64,000 nt of DNA from contig OY482853.1 in NCBI GenBank assembly GCA_960531495.1, forward strand, positions 6,620,522-6,684,521. The letters run 5' to 3'. The notes under the pieces were generated by a model. It had not been told where the DNA came from. It made no database searches and saw only the letters and a list, made by a program, of their open reading frames with translations. How positions within the stretch are numbered: the stretch's first letter is position 1; every line of letters begins with the position of its first letter. The position numbers and the translations under genes were made by a program. Below are positions 50,276 to 62,720 of this stretch, piece by piece. The DNA comes from Zeus faber. Lineage: Eukaryota > Chordata > Actinopteri > Zeiformes > Zeidae.

Positions 50276-51090
50276 CGGCGGGAGGCATTTGAGCCTTAAA
50301 GAGTTCCACTCATGGTCATATTACTGTAGTTGTAATGACATGACTTACAGCTTTAGAATGGAAAGCCATTTGTATTGACCTACATTCAGCAGAACTAACT
50401 TCTTGGCTTCCGTTTACGATTTGAATCTGTGCGTACACACTGTGTTGATTCGGATCATTCATTCAATGAGCCGAATTAAACTCTCCCGAGCATCTGATGA
50501 AAAGCTGAGTTTATCAATGGGGAACACCCATGGTGTCAGTATGATGACATCACTAGAGCTCGCTCCCTCTCTCTCTCTCTCGCTCCCTCTCTCCCTCTCT
50601 TTCTCTCTCTCTCTCACATTTACTGCCCTCTCATTCCAGGAAGAGACTATGGAGGAAAAGTGAATGGTCCTCAATTACAGTTCAACATGGAAACCATATT
50701 CCGCGAAATACCCTACAGAGGAGGTTTAATTTGGGCTTTTAGAGCATGAAAACTTTCTTTTATCTGTACCGCGGTACTTCATGTCCGTGCGTGTTTGGAT
50801 GTATGTTATTTGGGGTGGAGGTGGTCTGGAGTGGTTTTCTACTGCGCCAGAGCGGAGCCCGCAATTAATCATCATTCATTAATTATTGAAGGGGGTTTCG
50901 CCTTGGAATATGGCAACGATACCTACCAGGGGGCGGTGTGCGCATGGTGATGATCACCACATTTATAGTTTTGTAGCTCACCCTCATTAAAGGAATGCAG
51001 ACACTGAAGGATAATAAACTACAGAGGAAGGCAAAGTGTGTGCACCTATGGGGAACAAATGCTGGATGCATTATCTGGGTAGGCGAGGCG

Positions 51091-51229
<139 letters not shown>

Positions 51230-51774
51230 CCATTGTTGAGGTTATGTAGAACAGTATCTATATTTAACTGTTTCATATTAAACGGTCGAATAAAGAGGAC
51301 AGTGAATTAATTAATCACAGAAAGAACGACCGGATGGATGAATGGAGAGATCAGCGAGAAAATAAATGAATGACTGTGTGGATGAACGGAGAGACCAAAG
51401 AGAAATTGAACAAGTGAATAAATAAAGAGATGAATGGATGTGTGAGTGAGTGAGGAGTCGCCGGCCATCGCAGCTCAAATCAGACGGCAAAGCGTTGAAT
51501 ATTTATAACTCCAAGCTGCTGCGAGCTGCGGTGAAAAAAGATCACGGCCAGCTAATTACATCCACACAGCGGGACTCCAGATGTTGGGGAGTCTCTGTGA
51601 CGGTGTGAATTTTTTATTATACTAGCGGCATTCATGTGCAATGTATTAAAGCGGCCTTGGCCGATCTGAAACAGCGATATCTGAAAGATCTCCAGACTCT
51701 TCTCCGGGGCTAGGACATCGCCTTGACGAGGTAAAACGCTGTTCTGGGAATAGGCAAAATAATTGTTGATTCAT

Positions 51775-51938
51775 TACTTGCACTGCACTATAACTTTTAT
51801 GCATTCTTAATGCATTCTATGTCCTTTTGTGTTTTCTTTGCACTTTGACTTAATGGTTTTTATGTTTTATGTAAAAGCAATTTGAATTGCCTTGCTGTTG
51901 AAATGTCCTATATAAATAAACTTGCCTTGCCTTACCGT
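51775..51938 (+). repeat. LINE-type 3' tail
   Basis: GCAATTTGAATTGCCTTGCT, TGAAATGTCCTATATAAATA and the terminal (CTTGC)n run resemble the 3' ends of fish RTE/L2-like LINEs (typical wording: 'gtgctatataaataaa' plus a short tandem). No reverse transcriptase sequence is present. Confidence 0.5.
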
Positions 51939-52394
51939 GGTGAAAAGCAACATATAACTGCGGTACTGCAGTTAACCGACTGGGGCATTGCATTGCAATA
52001 ACAGGATAAAACAGAATCTTACAAAAATGCACAGGCATAACTTTTCAATGAGGAATTATAAACAAGGGGAATCAAAATGTATTTTTATATGTGTGAATTG
52101 CCGCGGACACAAGAGCAGAGAGCCGTGCCCCGTTCATATTGGCAGTGAACAGCCGAATCCGAAATCGATAACATTCTGAGTCTGGTACAGCCCGAGAAAT
52201 GATTAATAATAATTAAACAAACGGGAGCGGACTCAGCGGAGCAACTGAAGAGTTTCTCCAGAAGCCCTTGAACATAGGAGGGAAGACAGTCAACGAGGAT
52301 AACTCAACAATGATTCACTCAACGATGATGTTTATATTTTGTATCCGCCTGTAACTTTCACCAGCAGAAAAATGAAAAAAAATAATAATAAAAA

Positions 52395-52402
<8 letters not shown>

Positions 52403-52449
<47 letters not shown>

Positions 52450-52450
52450 T

Positions 52451-52491
<41 letters not shown>
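52403..52491. repeat. (AT)n microsatellite
   Basis: AT array interrupted by ATACATATATACAC, lying only about 100 bp downstream (minus strand) of the tyw1 exon 52594-52761. Confidence 0.96.
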
Positions 52492-52492
<1 letters not shown>

Positions 52493-52593
52493 TCTTATAT
52501 ATACTATTTGCGTTAATGAGCTCATGTGATGTCATGTAATCAGCGGTATTGCGGTTACCGTCGCGGCCCTATTGCAACACCAGCGCTTCCTAC

Positions 52594-52761
52594 CTTGGTG
52601 TGCGCCACAAGCAGACAGTTGGAGTGCTCGTGTTCGCAGGCGATCTCGTACTGAGGCAGCATGTCAGCGAGCTGCTGGACGAAGGAGACCACCTCCTGAT
52701 GCCACGGGACGTTGGCCATGGTCAGGCTGCTGGCGCCGCTGTCCCCGCAGTACGTCACTCC
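52594..52761 (-). CDS. tyw1: tyw1 penultimate coding exon
   Basis: The acceptor CATCTGCAG|GGAGTG opens 56 phase-0 codons ending at CACACCAAG|GTAGGA. The peptide starts GVTYCGDSGASSLTMANVPW and continues QYEIACEHEHSNCLLVAHTK. This matches the TYW1 segment GVTYCGES..SLTM..VPWHEEV..EYEIACEHEHSNCLLIAH, part of the wyosine base-formation region that follows the radical-SAM core and contributes to the active site. All residues of this hallmark block appear conserved, so the gene looks functional here. It joins directly in frame to FKVYGEW of the next exon. Confidence 0.97.
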
Positions 52762-52896
52762 CTGCAGATGCAACGGAAAGAGGGAAGGGTCATAAAACAA
52801 GTATCGTTCTTTTCCACCTACCTCTCCATTTAATACTTCACTTAAATCTTAGGCAAGACCACTCAAGTGCAGAGTTGTGTTGGAACACTTCAAGAG

Positions 52897-52899
<3 letters not shown>

Positions 52900-52938
<39 letters not shown>
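52900..52938. repeat. (GT)n microsatellite
   Basis: Pure GT run about 140 bp from the tyw1 exon acceptor. On the sense strand it reads (AC)n, between branch region and upstream intron. Confidence 0.96.
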
Positions 52939-52940
<2 letters not shown>

Positions 52941-53208
52941 ATATGCATTTTCACACCAAAAGACATAAAACAGGCTACCATATTTTCTCGAATCTTTGCA
53001 TCGACACAGGCGCGCACACGCACGCACGCACGCCTTTGTACTGTAATACCCTCGGCGTCCCAGTCCCGACTGTGTTCTCATGCCCAGATAAACGCTGTGG
53101 ATTTACGGTGCCCATCTACGCTGCCTCTCACACTATCTAATCATACGGTATGTTTGATTTAAAGGGGAAGGATAACAGGGCGCTGTTATGACAGCGCATC
53201 AATCAATT

Positions 53209-53241
53209 GTTCACCTCCTGTCCTGCTGACAGGAGGTGAAC
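53209..53241. other. perfect 14-bp stem inverted repeat
   Basis: GTTCACCTCCTGTC, then a 5-nt spacer CTGCT, then its exact reverse complement. Isolated: no terminator or transposon context was seen. It lies in a tyw1 intron. Confidence 0.9.
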
Positions 53242-53650
53242 ATGTGGTCGCCAACAGAGTGTTGACTCCGCAGAGAATTGGCCCCTGCGAGTCGCACAGC
53301 GGCGGCTGATCCCGGAGTGACCCTGGCGTTAACACGGTGGCAATGACTGGTGGGGCAGACTATGGACTTGACACCGGTGTCATATTACCTCTGACCCACG
53401 GAGCTAGTGACAAGCTCCTCGTGATAACATATCCCCAAACAGGAAGCGCTGTGGCCAGATCGAGCTGCAGGGGGCAGACGTTGTGGCCTACATGCACTTA
53501 AAGGTCCCAAGTTGTTCGATTCTAGATGTTTCAGTTGTTTGGTCTGAAGGATCCCAGTAATATCTAATCTGTCAAATATGCCATTTAACCAGAGTACTTT
53601 CTGAACAAATCTGCATAATAATTAAGGAAGAGGGATTTCTTCTTTTTTAA

Positions 53651-54580
53651 AGGGGGGCTATTATGTAAAACTCACTTTTCAGTGCTTGTGCACATACTGT
53701 ACATTTGGGTCTCCGATGGGCTGACTAACACACAAACTGCAAAATAAGACGACCCAGTCAGTCTTTTGTGAGCGTCTTGTTTAGGAAAAGGTGGTGAAAC
53801 AAGGAGTTCAGATTTCCTACATCCAGTCAGGCTGGGAACCAGACGCATCTGCAGCTCAGGTTTCATTTGCTCTGCAGAGTACGTCTGGCCACCCTCCCAT
53901 TCAAACAGATCTCCACCCGTCCTCACCAGGGTCGGGTCAATCACAGCCGTTTATCTGATACGGGCTGGGGTTGAAAACTGAAGAAGATGGAAATGTAAGT
54001 ATTAAAAAGAGATTCTGCTTTGTGTTTCTTTCTAAAAAAAAAAAAAAAGTATGCGGTAGACTGCTGGTTGTGGTACCGCTGTGCGTTTCTGCAAACAAAA
54101 CCAATAAAAATAGTGTGTTTTTATTGTAGATGCATTTATTTTATTTTATTTTCTGACGTTTATAGAAAACAAAAAATCCCTGTGTGCAATGTCCCCGTGC
54201 GGTGTCTGCAATGAAAGTCAGAATGAAATGAGGCCTTGTAGATCTAATATGAGTGGATATTCAGAAACTGGTTTGCTTGTTTCTCACCTCAAATTTGTTC
54301 AGAAACAAATTTTGGTGGACTGATAAGGTGAAATCAGTGAATGTTTACGGACAACGAACCCAGAAGTAATGCTCAAACCCCACTGGCTCACAGACTAATG
54401 GGCGTTAGGAGGATGGCTCCACCCACTGAAACAGCCCATCCTTGAACAGGAGGGTTTAGAGGCATGTAAGAATGGTGAGAATGCAAAATCTGAGTGGTAT
54501 TTTCAGCAACATTTTTCAACAATCATCTCTTTGAGACCTCAGAGACTTATATTGTTGAAAAAGAGCACAATAGGTCCCCT
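53651..54580. mobile_element. TTAA-flanked miniature element (Kolobok- or piggyBac-like)
   Basis: TTAA lies at 53647-53650 and again at 54581-54584. The ends are inverted: AGGGGGGCTATTATG and, inward from the right, AGGGGACCTATTGTG. The TTAA target is shared by Kolobok and piggyBac; AGGG-type termini favour Kolobok. There is no transposase, so it is non-autonomous (930 bp). The right half recurs at 33119-33575. Confidence 0.75.
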
Positions 54581-56433
54581 TTAAGAATGGAGGGAACATC
54601 AACAAAGCCCAGACCTTCTAGCTCGCGGAGGACGGTATCTTACGCACACTGCCAGAAATGCTCCACATGAAATGCTTTCTGTTAAAAATGCAGAATCAGA
54701 ATGTAATTTCCCAGCCCAGTACATGACTCTGGTGATTGGTGCATTAAGTACAATGTACAAAAGCATAACAGAATTCAGCTAAACTAAAATGTAGAAGTAA
54801 AGAACGGACATCCACATCAATAATTCTATGTCTAATATGTCTCAACCAAGAGGAGAGCACATAATGGACGAGTGATGCAAAGCAATGGACAAGTAGTATT
54901 TATTCACAGGTAAGGTAGTTAGAGCTATTGAGTTTTAAGTGGTAGCCATGAGATTATTTTGATGAAAAAAAAATCCCATTTTTGATACTTTGTAAAGCTG
55001 CCACTTTACAAGAAAGGTCGATTCAATGTATTTGAATTATTAATATGCTCCTCCATACACCGTTTCCAGTGTTGGTCACGGGATCCATCTTTCCAAGCAG
55101 GAATGGAACTGAGCCAGTCGATATGGATGAACGTGCACAAAAAAACTCCGAACAAACATCCCAACCACCTCAAGTGACCCAGAAAATGAAATCAAAACTG
55201 AGAAGACAAACTTGGGGGGGAGGGGGAACCACCATCTTGGAGCGAAGATGAGGGTGAACCTGGATGTTGAAAAAGTGAAATGTTGCGCTTTCGAATGGAC
55301 TTCTGGGACCTGCAGTGTAATGCACCCAACACAAGATGATCTGATGGATTTGCGCTTTAATTCCAGGCGTCTAACTGATAAGTGATAAGCTGGTAATCGG
55401 GTTAAACCCTGTAGGTCGTGTCAGAGCGGAAGCATCTGAACTGCACGGATCGGCCGGAACGATTAGCGGTTCACAGTTGGGCGAAGGGAGAGCGCCGGGT
55501 CGGATGCAGCCGTGCGAGTGCGCCGTGACTTAGACCGTATGCGACTGCTTGGGAATTCACCCCCCCCCCCCCCTGAAAAGAATAAGCAACTCGGGAGCGG
55601 CCGGAGCACCGTGCGGGGCGGGGCGGGGGAGCCGGACGGAATTAATGAAGAGTCTGTGTGTTATCGGCATCGCCTGGGGGAATGCTGAATAAAGATTGAC
55701 TACCTGGGGCTCTGTATGAATCACCGTGAAGGGACGACGAATGGGAAAAGGGAAAGGTAAGGAGGGCTGGGATGAAATACTGAGTATATGAGAGTTTTGG
55801 GTTGGTCGGGGTGGGGGGGGCCGGAAGAAGAAATAACCTGTCGGTCTTTCGGAAATTCTCCACCAAAGTGTGATTGCTGCTTCCACCAAATGGGCCTGGA
55901 CTTGTTTTCTTCTTTTTTTTTTTCCCGACCTCAAGGAAAACCGTGGTGACAGTGTTCAAAGCTCCTTCGATATATTGTATCTGTGCATTATTTATAATGT
56001 ATAGCCATGTTGGCGTCCGTGCGGGCAATCACATTTATTTCAGTGCATCTAGCCCGGCGCTGCCGCTCAGGAATCCATTCCCACCTTGGGGGAAACGGGA
56101 ATCGCTTATTGGAAGCAGCAAAGACCGTAAATCAGGCACAAGCGATAACGGGAGCGTGCCATTGGTGGATTGTGCAGCAGGGTTTGTGGTGCTATAGAGA
56201 CGGAAAGATGGACTAATAACTCATGTGTAAGTAATCAAAGTTCAGGATGACGATGGCGATGCGCGCGCGCACTCTGACGCACACGCACACAAACACACAC
56301 ACACACCATCTCATATTTATAATATCTGCTTAGAATAATCGTGAATAAAAATTGCAAACCCAAAACTTAAACAGGCATTTTTATTTTATTCTTCATTTTA
56401 AATATTGTTTTCATGCTTTTTTGTGCGTTATTT

Positions 56434-56569
<136 letters not shown>

Positions 56570-57458
56570 ACCTATGTTTTGAAGGTGTTTTCAGGAAGTT
56601 ATTTCATTAAGTTTGGTAATTGTTGTGTTTTACTGCTCCCTGGGTTCTACTTTGGGACACAGTCCTCTTTTTTCTGTTGAGAAATTGGCATCGGAACAAT
56701 AGAATATCATTTTCAACAGGAAGCGGTTATTGGCATTAATGTGTTTACAGCATATATTTTGTTTTTCATGTTAATTATTTAGAATTATTTCCAAACAAAA
56801 TGCCCAATATTTTTGGTAGCTATAAAAAAACCAAAGCCGTTAAGAAAATTAATTCACAGCATATATTCTGAATTTAAACACGAGACCCACAGCAGTCAAT
56901 ACCAGTGTGGAACAAATGGAGGAGCCACGCAGACGGAACACGAGTCTCCATTTTCTTCTTCTCTGTCAAGATGGAGCACACAGTCCGGCCACTCGGGTAC
57001 GATACTGCGTCGAGATTTCGCAAGAATTGTGCACAAGAAATTACACATTGACCGATTCGCTGGAAATGTGCAGGAATGCAGAGGCCGATGCCCCTGTGCC
57101 CAAAAAAAAATCTATCACTAGTACAACTAATAAATAAATAACAAAAAAAAACAAACCCAAACAAAACATCAAACCATATACTGTACCCACAAAAAGAAAC
57201 CGAAATGTGAAGCGCTGGAATCTGAGCCGTGGCAGCCGTGGACCTCGAGCACTCATACACCTGCCTCTTATCCGCCGACGGCATCCCATCATTCAGCCAC
57301 CAGCGCTAATTTGAGAGCGGGCTCGGGGCGTTCTATCATTCTGTCGCCGGGCCATTGTGGGACTCGCTAATTGCAGGGTTTATGACGGGGGAGTCGATAG
57401 CGCTCCCAAAGCTAAGCTGCCGCAGGGCAACAGCAATGCCCATAGGTGGGAGGACAGA

Positions 57459-57510
57459 GAGAGAGAGAGGGAGAGAGAGAGGGAGAGGGAGAGAGAGAGA
57501 GAGAGAGAGG
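57459..57510. repeat. imperfect (GA)n tract
   Basis: GA repeats broken by GGGAG words. Produces chance Arg/Glu-rich frames. Confidence 0.93.
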
Positions 57511-58461
57511 GAAGAAAAGGCGCAACCCTGGACAGCGGCCCCCCCCTGCATGAATAAAAAGTGTTCAATAATTGAGTGAGCGGGAAACAGAGGCAGTTTC
57601 CCTTCGATTTCCTCTGCTCTGAAGGTCAGAGCGCCGAGAGGAAATAGAAAAAAAAAAAAAAAATGCAGCCGCTACATTTGACCTCAATAGTTAACTCCGC
57701 TTAACAAAACGCTGAAATCTTTGTCGTTCATCATCATCATCATCATCATCAAATATCAGAGGCATTCTTATGCTTTACTGGATGGAAATATATTTCTGTG
57801 TGCCCGTGCAACAGTTGCCGCTGAAGTTTCTGTGTGTACGTGCTTGCTCGCGGTCGCCTTTGATTTTCATGGTATTTAATGTTTACATGTCCGGGCTGAC
57901 GCTTGCTGCCGTGCCGTGTTATCGCCCTGCTCCATGTGATATAATGAAGTGGCATTTAGCGAGGCAATCGATACGCAGTCCCGCCAGAGGCCTTTAATAG
58001 AAAGACCCACCAGGCCAGCCTCAAAGGACGGCGGCCGCGGAGGGGACGCGGGCGGCTCCTCTCCTCTTATTACGAAGGGAGACGGATACATCTCGGCTTA
58101 GGCAAAGCAGGGGAGGACTTAAACAGCTGTAAAATACCAGATGTGGGTGAGTAACATTAGGTGAACGTGGTTAGATGAGAGAGAGAGATGGAGGGAGCGA
58201 GCGAGAGAGAGAGAGGCATATTTTAGGTGTGTGGGTGGAAGTGGTGGTAGCTGAAATGCATTACAGACAAGAAAGAAAAAAAAATTGACCTGACATTTAC
58301 AACTAACAGCAACTACACCTCCGTGCAACAGGTAGAAACTACGGAGAGAGTGCCAGCAAGATGGAGGAGGCGAGGGAGAGACCAGAGGGAGACAGAGTGG
58401 AATGGCCAACGATGCACCGCGTGGTCCTGGCCTCGCCCAGCGCGCGTCACCGCATGAGTCA

Positions 58462-58655
58462 AAAGATCAACGTCTTGTCGGACGAGCTGCGCCGCCATAG
58501 AGCCGCTCCGCTTCCTTTCAGCCCGTTGCGGGTTGATGACATCACTGCACAGAAGCCTCACTGGCGTCCTCGCAATGCATTGTGGGATACGTTTGCCAGT
58601 GCAGTGTGAAGTGTTTCCACACTACGGTATTTCACCAGATGTGTCATCTAAATGA
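58462..58655 (+). repeat. unnamed dispersed repeat, copy 2
   Basis: Partner of 36965-37160 with the same order of blocks and the identical 20-bp core GCAATGCATTGTGGGATACG at 58572. The sequence after the core (CAGTGCAGTGTGAAGTG) also aligns. Family unknown. Confidence 0.7.
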
Positions 58656-59063
58656 TTGGCTTGGGTCGTGTGACTGCCACTGCGTTGGACTACTGTGCCT
58701 CCCGACATGACTGACTGCGCTGGACTGTTAAAAACAAACCCCTTGAACTTAAAAATCCTGTGTGAATACAGAGCCATTGGAAAGGGGAGGATTTAATATT
58801 CTCAGGGGCAAATTCACTATGAATGGATGTCGGCCGCTGATAGCACTATGAGTCGCGCAGAGATTGTGTCCATTATCTGCACCATCTCAATGTCAGATTC
58901 ACAAAAGATATTGTGCTAATGATATGACAGAGGGAACACGACCGTAGGGTTTTGCAGCTGGGTGCAATTTATGGGGGGGGTATTAATGGCTGACACAAGA
59001 TTCATGGGGCTTATTTTTGTTTTGTTTAAAATACATATATGTACAGGGTGTATATATATATAT

Positions 59064-59486
59064 TGTGGTGGACCAAGGGGGCGTGGCCAAGCCGCCCTGC
59101 AGACAGGCGGTGCAGTCTCCCATCCCGGGGCCACTCAGCTGCTGGGGATCAGGCGAATCAGCAGAGGGACTCCGCTGATTCGCCTGATCCCCAAAAACAG
59201 GAAGGTATAACTGTGTGTGTGTCCCCGCAGTAGGATGGGCGTGTAGGCAAACCAGCCGGAGGGACACGAACCAGTACGGACGGCTGGAGATACCTGGATA
59301 TCCCAGAACTATTTATATATATATATATATATATATATGGGCCTGCGAGCCCGCAGTTTCTTTTTCGGCCAACAAACCATCTATTGTTCGAGAGCCTTGT
59401 GAATAAACAGGGCAACTGCCGCTGTTTCGCCTCTGCCTGCCTCCTCTTCCTCATTCCCGGGCCCTGAGCCAGAACGATCGTTCACA
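59064..59486 (+). mobile_element. solo LTR of an LTR retrotransposon (gypsy-like), fossil
   Basis: A 423-bp unit starts TGTGGTGG and ends GTTCACA (the TG...CA of an LTR). It is flanked by ATAT on both sides, although the flanks are an (AT)n run, so the duplication is not strong evidence. Inside are a TATA-rich stretch (59311-59338), a polyadenylation signal AATAAA near 59402 and a C/T-rich stretch after it, the usual LTR order. No internal region adjoins it, so it is the product of LTR-LTR recombination. Orientation is plus. Gypsy-like is a guess from style and length. Sharp borders suggest a fairly recent insertion. Confidence 0.65.
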
Positions 59487-59514
59487 ATATATATATATAT
59501 ATATATATATATAC

Positions 59515-59705
59515 TCATTTATTTATTAATCCTTCTTGGGGAAATGAGTCCTCTGCATTTGACCCATCCTGTACCTAGAAGCAGTGGGCAGCTGCAGCCG
59601 CAGCCGCAGTGTCCGGGGACCAACTCCAGCTCCTCTGCCGGTGCTTTGTTCAGGGGCACCGGCAGGCGTATTCACCCCTTACACACGTCTTTTTTTAGGA
59701 AAAGG
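59515..59705 (+). repeat. common teleost dispersed repeat, 5' part
   Basis: GGGGAAATGAGTCCTCTGCA, TTTGACCCATCCTG, AGCAGTGGGCAGCTGCAG, TTGTTCAGGGGCACC and a CACGTCTTTTTTTAGG end line up with the 5' part of the copy at 11195. Confidence 0.7.
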
Positions 59706-59912
59706 GGTAAAATAAATACATCTGAAATAACAAAAACAGACTGTTATGCGTTTGTTTTATTTGCAGAAACGGGCACGCGCAGCAGAGCGTCATGGACAGT
59801 CTCCATTACGCATTCACACTGCTGTACACTTTCCTGTTTAGCTGTTACCCACAACCCCCCAAGGGACACAGGGAAACCCCTATAACGTCAGGGCGTAACG
59901 GGTTTCTATGTC

Positions 59913-59914
<2 letters not shown>

Positions 59915-59964
<50 letters not shown>
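59915..59964. repeat. (TG)25 microsatellite
   Basis: Pure TG run, with a short imperfect continuation. Confidence 0.97.
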
Positions 59965-59968
<4 letters not shown>

Positions 59969-59989
59969 TGTGTGCGTGCGCCTTCCCCC

Positions 59990-60045
59990 TTGTTAGCGGT
60001 GCATTTCACCGTTTGCAGGTGCTTTGTGAAGTGAGATGGCGGTTT
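59990..60045. repeat. dispersed repeat fragment shared with 2068-2120
   Basis: TTAGCGGTGCATTTCACC plus TTTGCAGGTGCTTTGTGAAG recur near 2.07 kb. Family unknown. Confidence 0.45.
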
Positions 60046-60639
60046 GGCGGTTTAGCGGCTGGGGGTTGGGGGGTATAAACACATTACACCGTTTAGCCTA
60101 GAGATTATAAAGTTATAGAAAATGATATTCAAGCAAATCATAACTCCATAAACCTTCAAGTTAAACTCACCTTGAGCTAAACTTCTCCTTACAACGTTCA
60201 AAACCTAAATGTGCAATTTGTTACCATGAAACCATCACGTGCAGCAAGGCTCCCAGGGGCCACACCATCGTGGGAATTACTCGACTGTGTGGATGTGCCG
60301 TACAAGTGACTTGTTAAGTTAATTAACTCGCTCATCACAGAAAAATGCTGTCCACATGAATCTCAGAGGGCTGGAATCGCTGTAAGAGTAGTTTGGGTGT
60401 CAGTGTTTGGCACGGGGTGCGTGGGGATGTCGTTAATAAGACATTCCAGTCAGTCAACGAGGAAACTGCTTTTTCATCCCTGTCAGATGGTGCTTCGTTG
60501 GAGACTTCAAGGCCGAGACACCAACAATTTGGCTTTTCATCAACTGGGCAGGAAAGCAGCCTCGATGCATAAATTAGGTTGCAGATTTACTTACTGTATC
60601 TTGTGATTGATGCATTGTTGCCTCATTCAATGACATTTT

Positions 60640-60696
60640 AATGGAAAGTGTCTTTGGATTTTGAGAAAAGTGATATACAAATAAGAGGGATTATCA

Positions 60697-60735
<39 letters not shown>
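60640..60735 (+). repeat. LINE-type tail with (ATT)n
   Basis: GTGTCTTTGGATTTTGAGAA, AAGTGATATACAAATAA and then (ATT)n resemble a fish LINE 3' end of the type 'gagaaaagcgctatataaataaa(att)n'. Only the tail is present. Confidence 0.6.
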
Positions 60736-60736
<1 letters not shown>

Positions 60737-61232
60737 GTATTAGTCCTTGCAGAGAAAATAGATAAAAACACTATTAATAATATTGCATGATCATCATCAT
60801 GAACATGATCTGGCTTTGAGTGACCACAATATCACACTCGCTTTGGTATCCCATTTAGGCCTCGGACCATTTTGCAGAGTGTGGTGTTGGAGCAGATGCC
60901 CAAAAAGCAGTATCTGTGTATCCGTATTGCAGACAATCTGCATACGCAATATTTACAATATACATAGACATGGTTGTACATCATATCCAGAAACCTGATG
61001 CAATTTGAAAAAATAAATCACAAACTTGAGAAAGATATTTAAGTATCAAGGATTGGTAGATAAATTGCAAAGAGAGCAAAATAAAGTTAATTAACTTTGT
61101 AAATGAAGGTAGCTTTGGTAATGCTGCATTGTCAGGCAAATTCTGAGTTCAAGGCCCTTGCCATTAAAATGCTGTATAAGCTCATTTTTTTCCATTGAAT
61201 TGGAAACGAGAGCACAGCATATACACCAAATT

Positions 61233-61235
<3 letters not shown>

Positions 61236-61275
<40 letters not shown>
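61236..61275. repeat. (TA)20 microsatellite
   Basis: Pure TA run in a tyw1 intron. Confidence 0.97.
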
Positions 61276-61277
<2 letters not shown>

Positions 61278-61521
61278 CGGAAGCTTCATAAAGTGAAACG
61301 GATCCGACTTTCAACCAGCAGAAGATGATGAGCTACGGTTTTGTCAGGAACGGCTGTTTAAAAAAAATCTGGCTGTAAACAGTTTGCTTATTTGTTCTTG
61401 GCAAACACATTAACGAGGAGCAAATGAGATGGGCTTCCCCATTATTAGTCCACCTCCCTTCAGACACACATCACAGCTCAGAACAGACAAACACAAAATG
61501 AGCCAGAGAGAGAGAGAGAGA

Positions 61522-61854
<333 letters not shown>

Positions 61855-62025
61855 CAGGAATGACTGAGTTGAAAACAAACCCCAGTGGAGGGGGGAAAAA
61901 ACGATCAAGCACATGGTAATAGTCATGAAAAAGAGGAATAAAACAGGGGTAAATGAACAGATAAATGAACAGAGAAAGTTAAAAAGGAGGGAAAGAGACG
62001 GAACATGCTTGGCGATGAGCCCCAC

Positions 62026-62136
62026 CTTGACCTCGATGAAGTCCGGCTGGCCCAATGCGATGAGCTCGGAGTAGGCCTGGAGCTCCTCCACATTCCAGGC
62101 CTTCACCAGGGTCAGCCTGTACACGGTCCTCTGCCT
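62026..62136 (-). CDS. tyw1: tyw1 third-last coding exon
   Basis: The acceptor GTGCCCCCAG|AGGCAG opens 37 phase-0 codons, starting [20 protein letters not shown] and ending GQPDFIEVK, to the donor GTCAAG|GTGGGG. Vertebrate TYW1 has [22 protein letters not shown]...PDFIEVK just before GVTYCG, so the order and phase match exactly. This is the last beta-strand/helix portion of the radical-SAM barrel; the CxxxCxxC cluster motif is encoded further upstream, outside the window. The pyrimidine tract of its acceptor is a (TCC)n microsatellite. Confidence 0.97.
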
Positions 62137-62150
62137 CTGGGGGCACAAAG

Positions 62151-62201
62151 GGGAGGAGGAGGAGGAGGAGGTGGAGGAGGAGGAGGAGGAGGAGGAGGAG
62201 A
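62151..62201. repeat. (GGA)n microsatellite beside a splice acceptor
   Basis: A trinucleotide tract of about 50 bp with one GGT unit. On the tyw1 sense strand it reads (TCC)n and ends about 14 bp before the acceptor of exon 62026-62136, so it supplies the polypyrimidine tract. Confidence 0.95.
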
Positions 62202-62493
62202 GGGTTTGTATGGGGATGAGGAATGAAAGCAAGGAGAAGACCAAGGAAAGGCATTAAGTCAGGAAAAGAACAAAAAGCAGAAATATAATAATCTCCATCT
62301 CAGTTGCATCTCAGTTCAACACAGTTCAGCTGTCGAGAGATTCTCAGAGAAGACTGAGTAGAGAACATAATCCTCCGTAGAAAAGCAGAATGCTGCCGTT
62401 CCTAAAACTTTCAGACTAGTACTGGGCGACAGGAATATGAAAAAAACCCAAAACTGCAGTTGTGCCCAGGAGCAAGCCTGTGAACGTCTAACT

Positions 62494-62720
62494 CAGGGGT
62501 TTTCAAGCTTTTTTGGCCCCATGACCGCGCCCTAAGGTCCTAAGAGCTTCACGACAACTGCCATTACAGAGTGTGACAAATAAGATTTATTTTTGTTGAA
62601 TTTTACTTTTTTGGAGCACCACTAATTTCACACGTTACAATTCACATTTAGCCTGACAAGCAACAGATTAAGGCGAAATAAGAATTTTTCTGACGGCACT
62701 TTTCACACCGACATGTGCAT
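62494..62720 (+). repeat. dispersed repeat remnant paired with 15785-16000
   Basis: It begins CAGGGGTTTTCAAGC, a hAT-like terminus. Later blocks GGCCCCATGAC, TTTGGAGC and ACAATTCACATTTA match the 15.8-kb copy. The right border is unclear. Confidence 0.5.
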
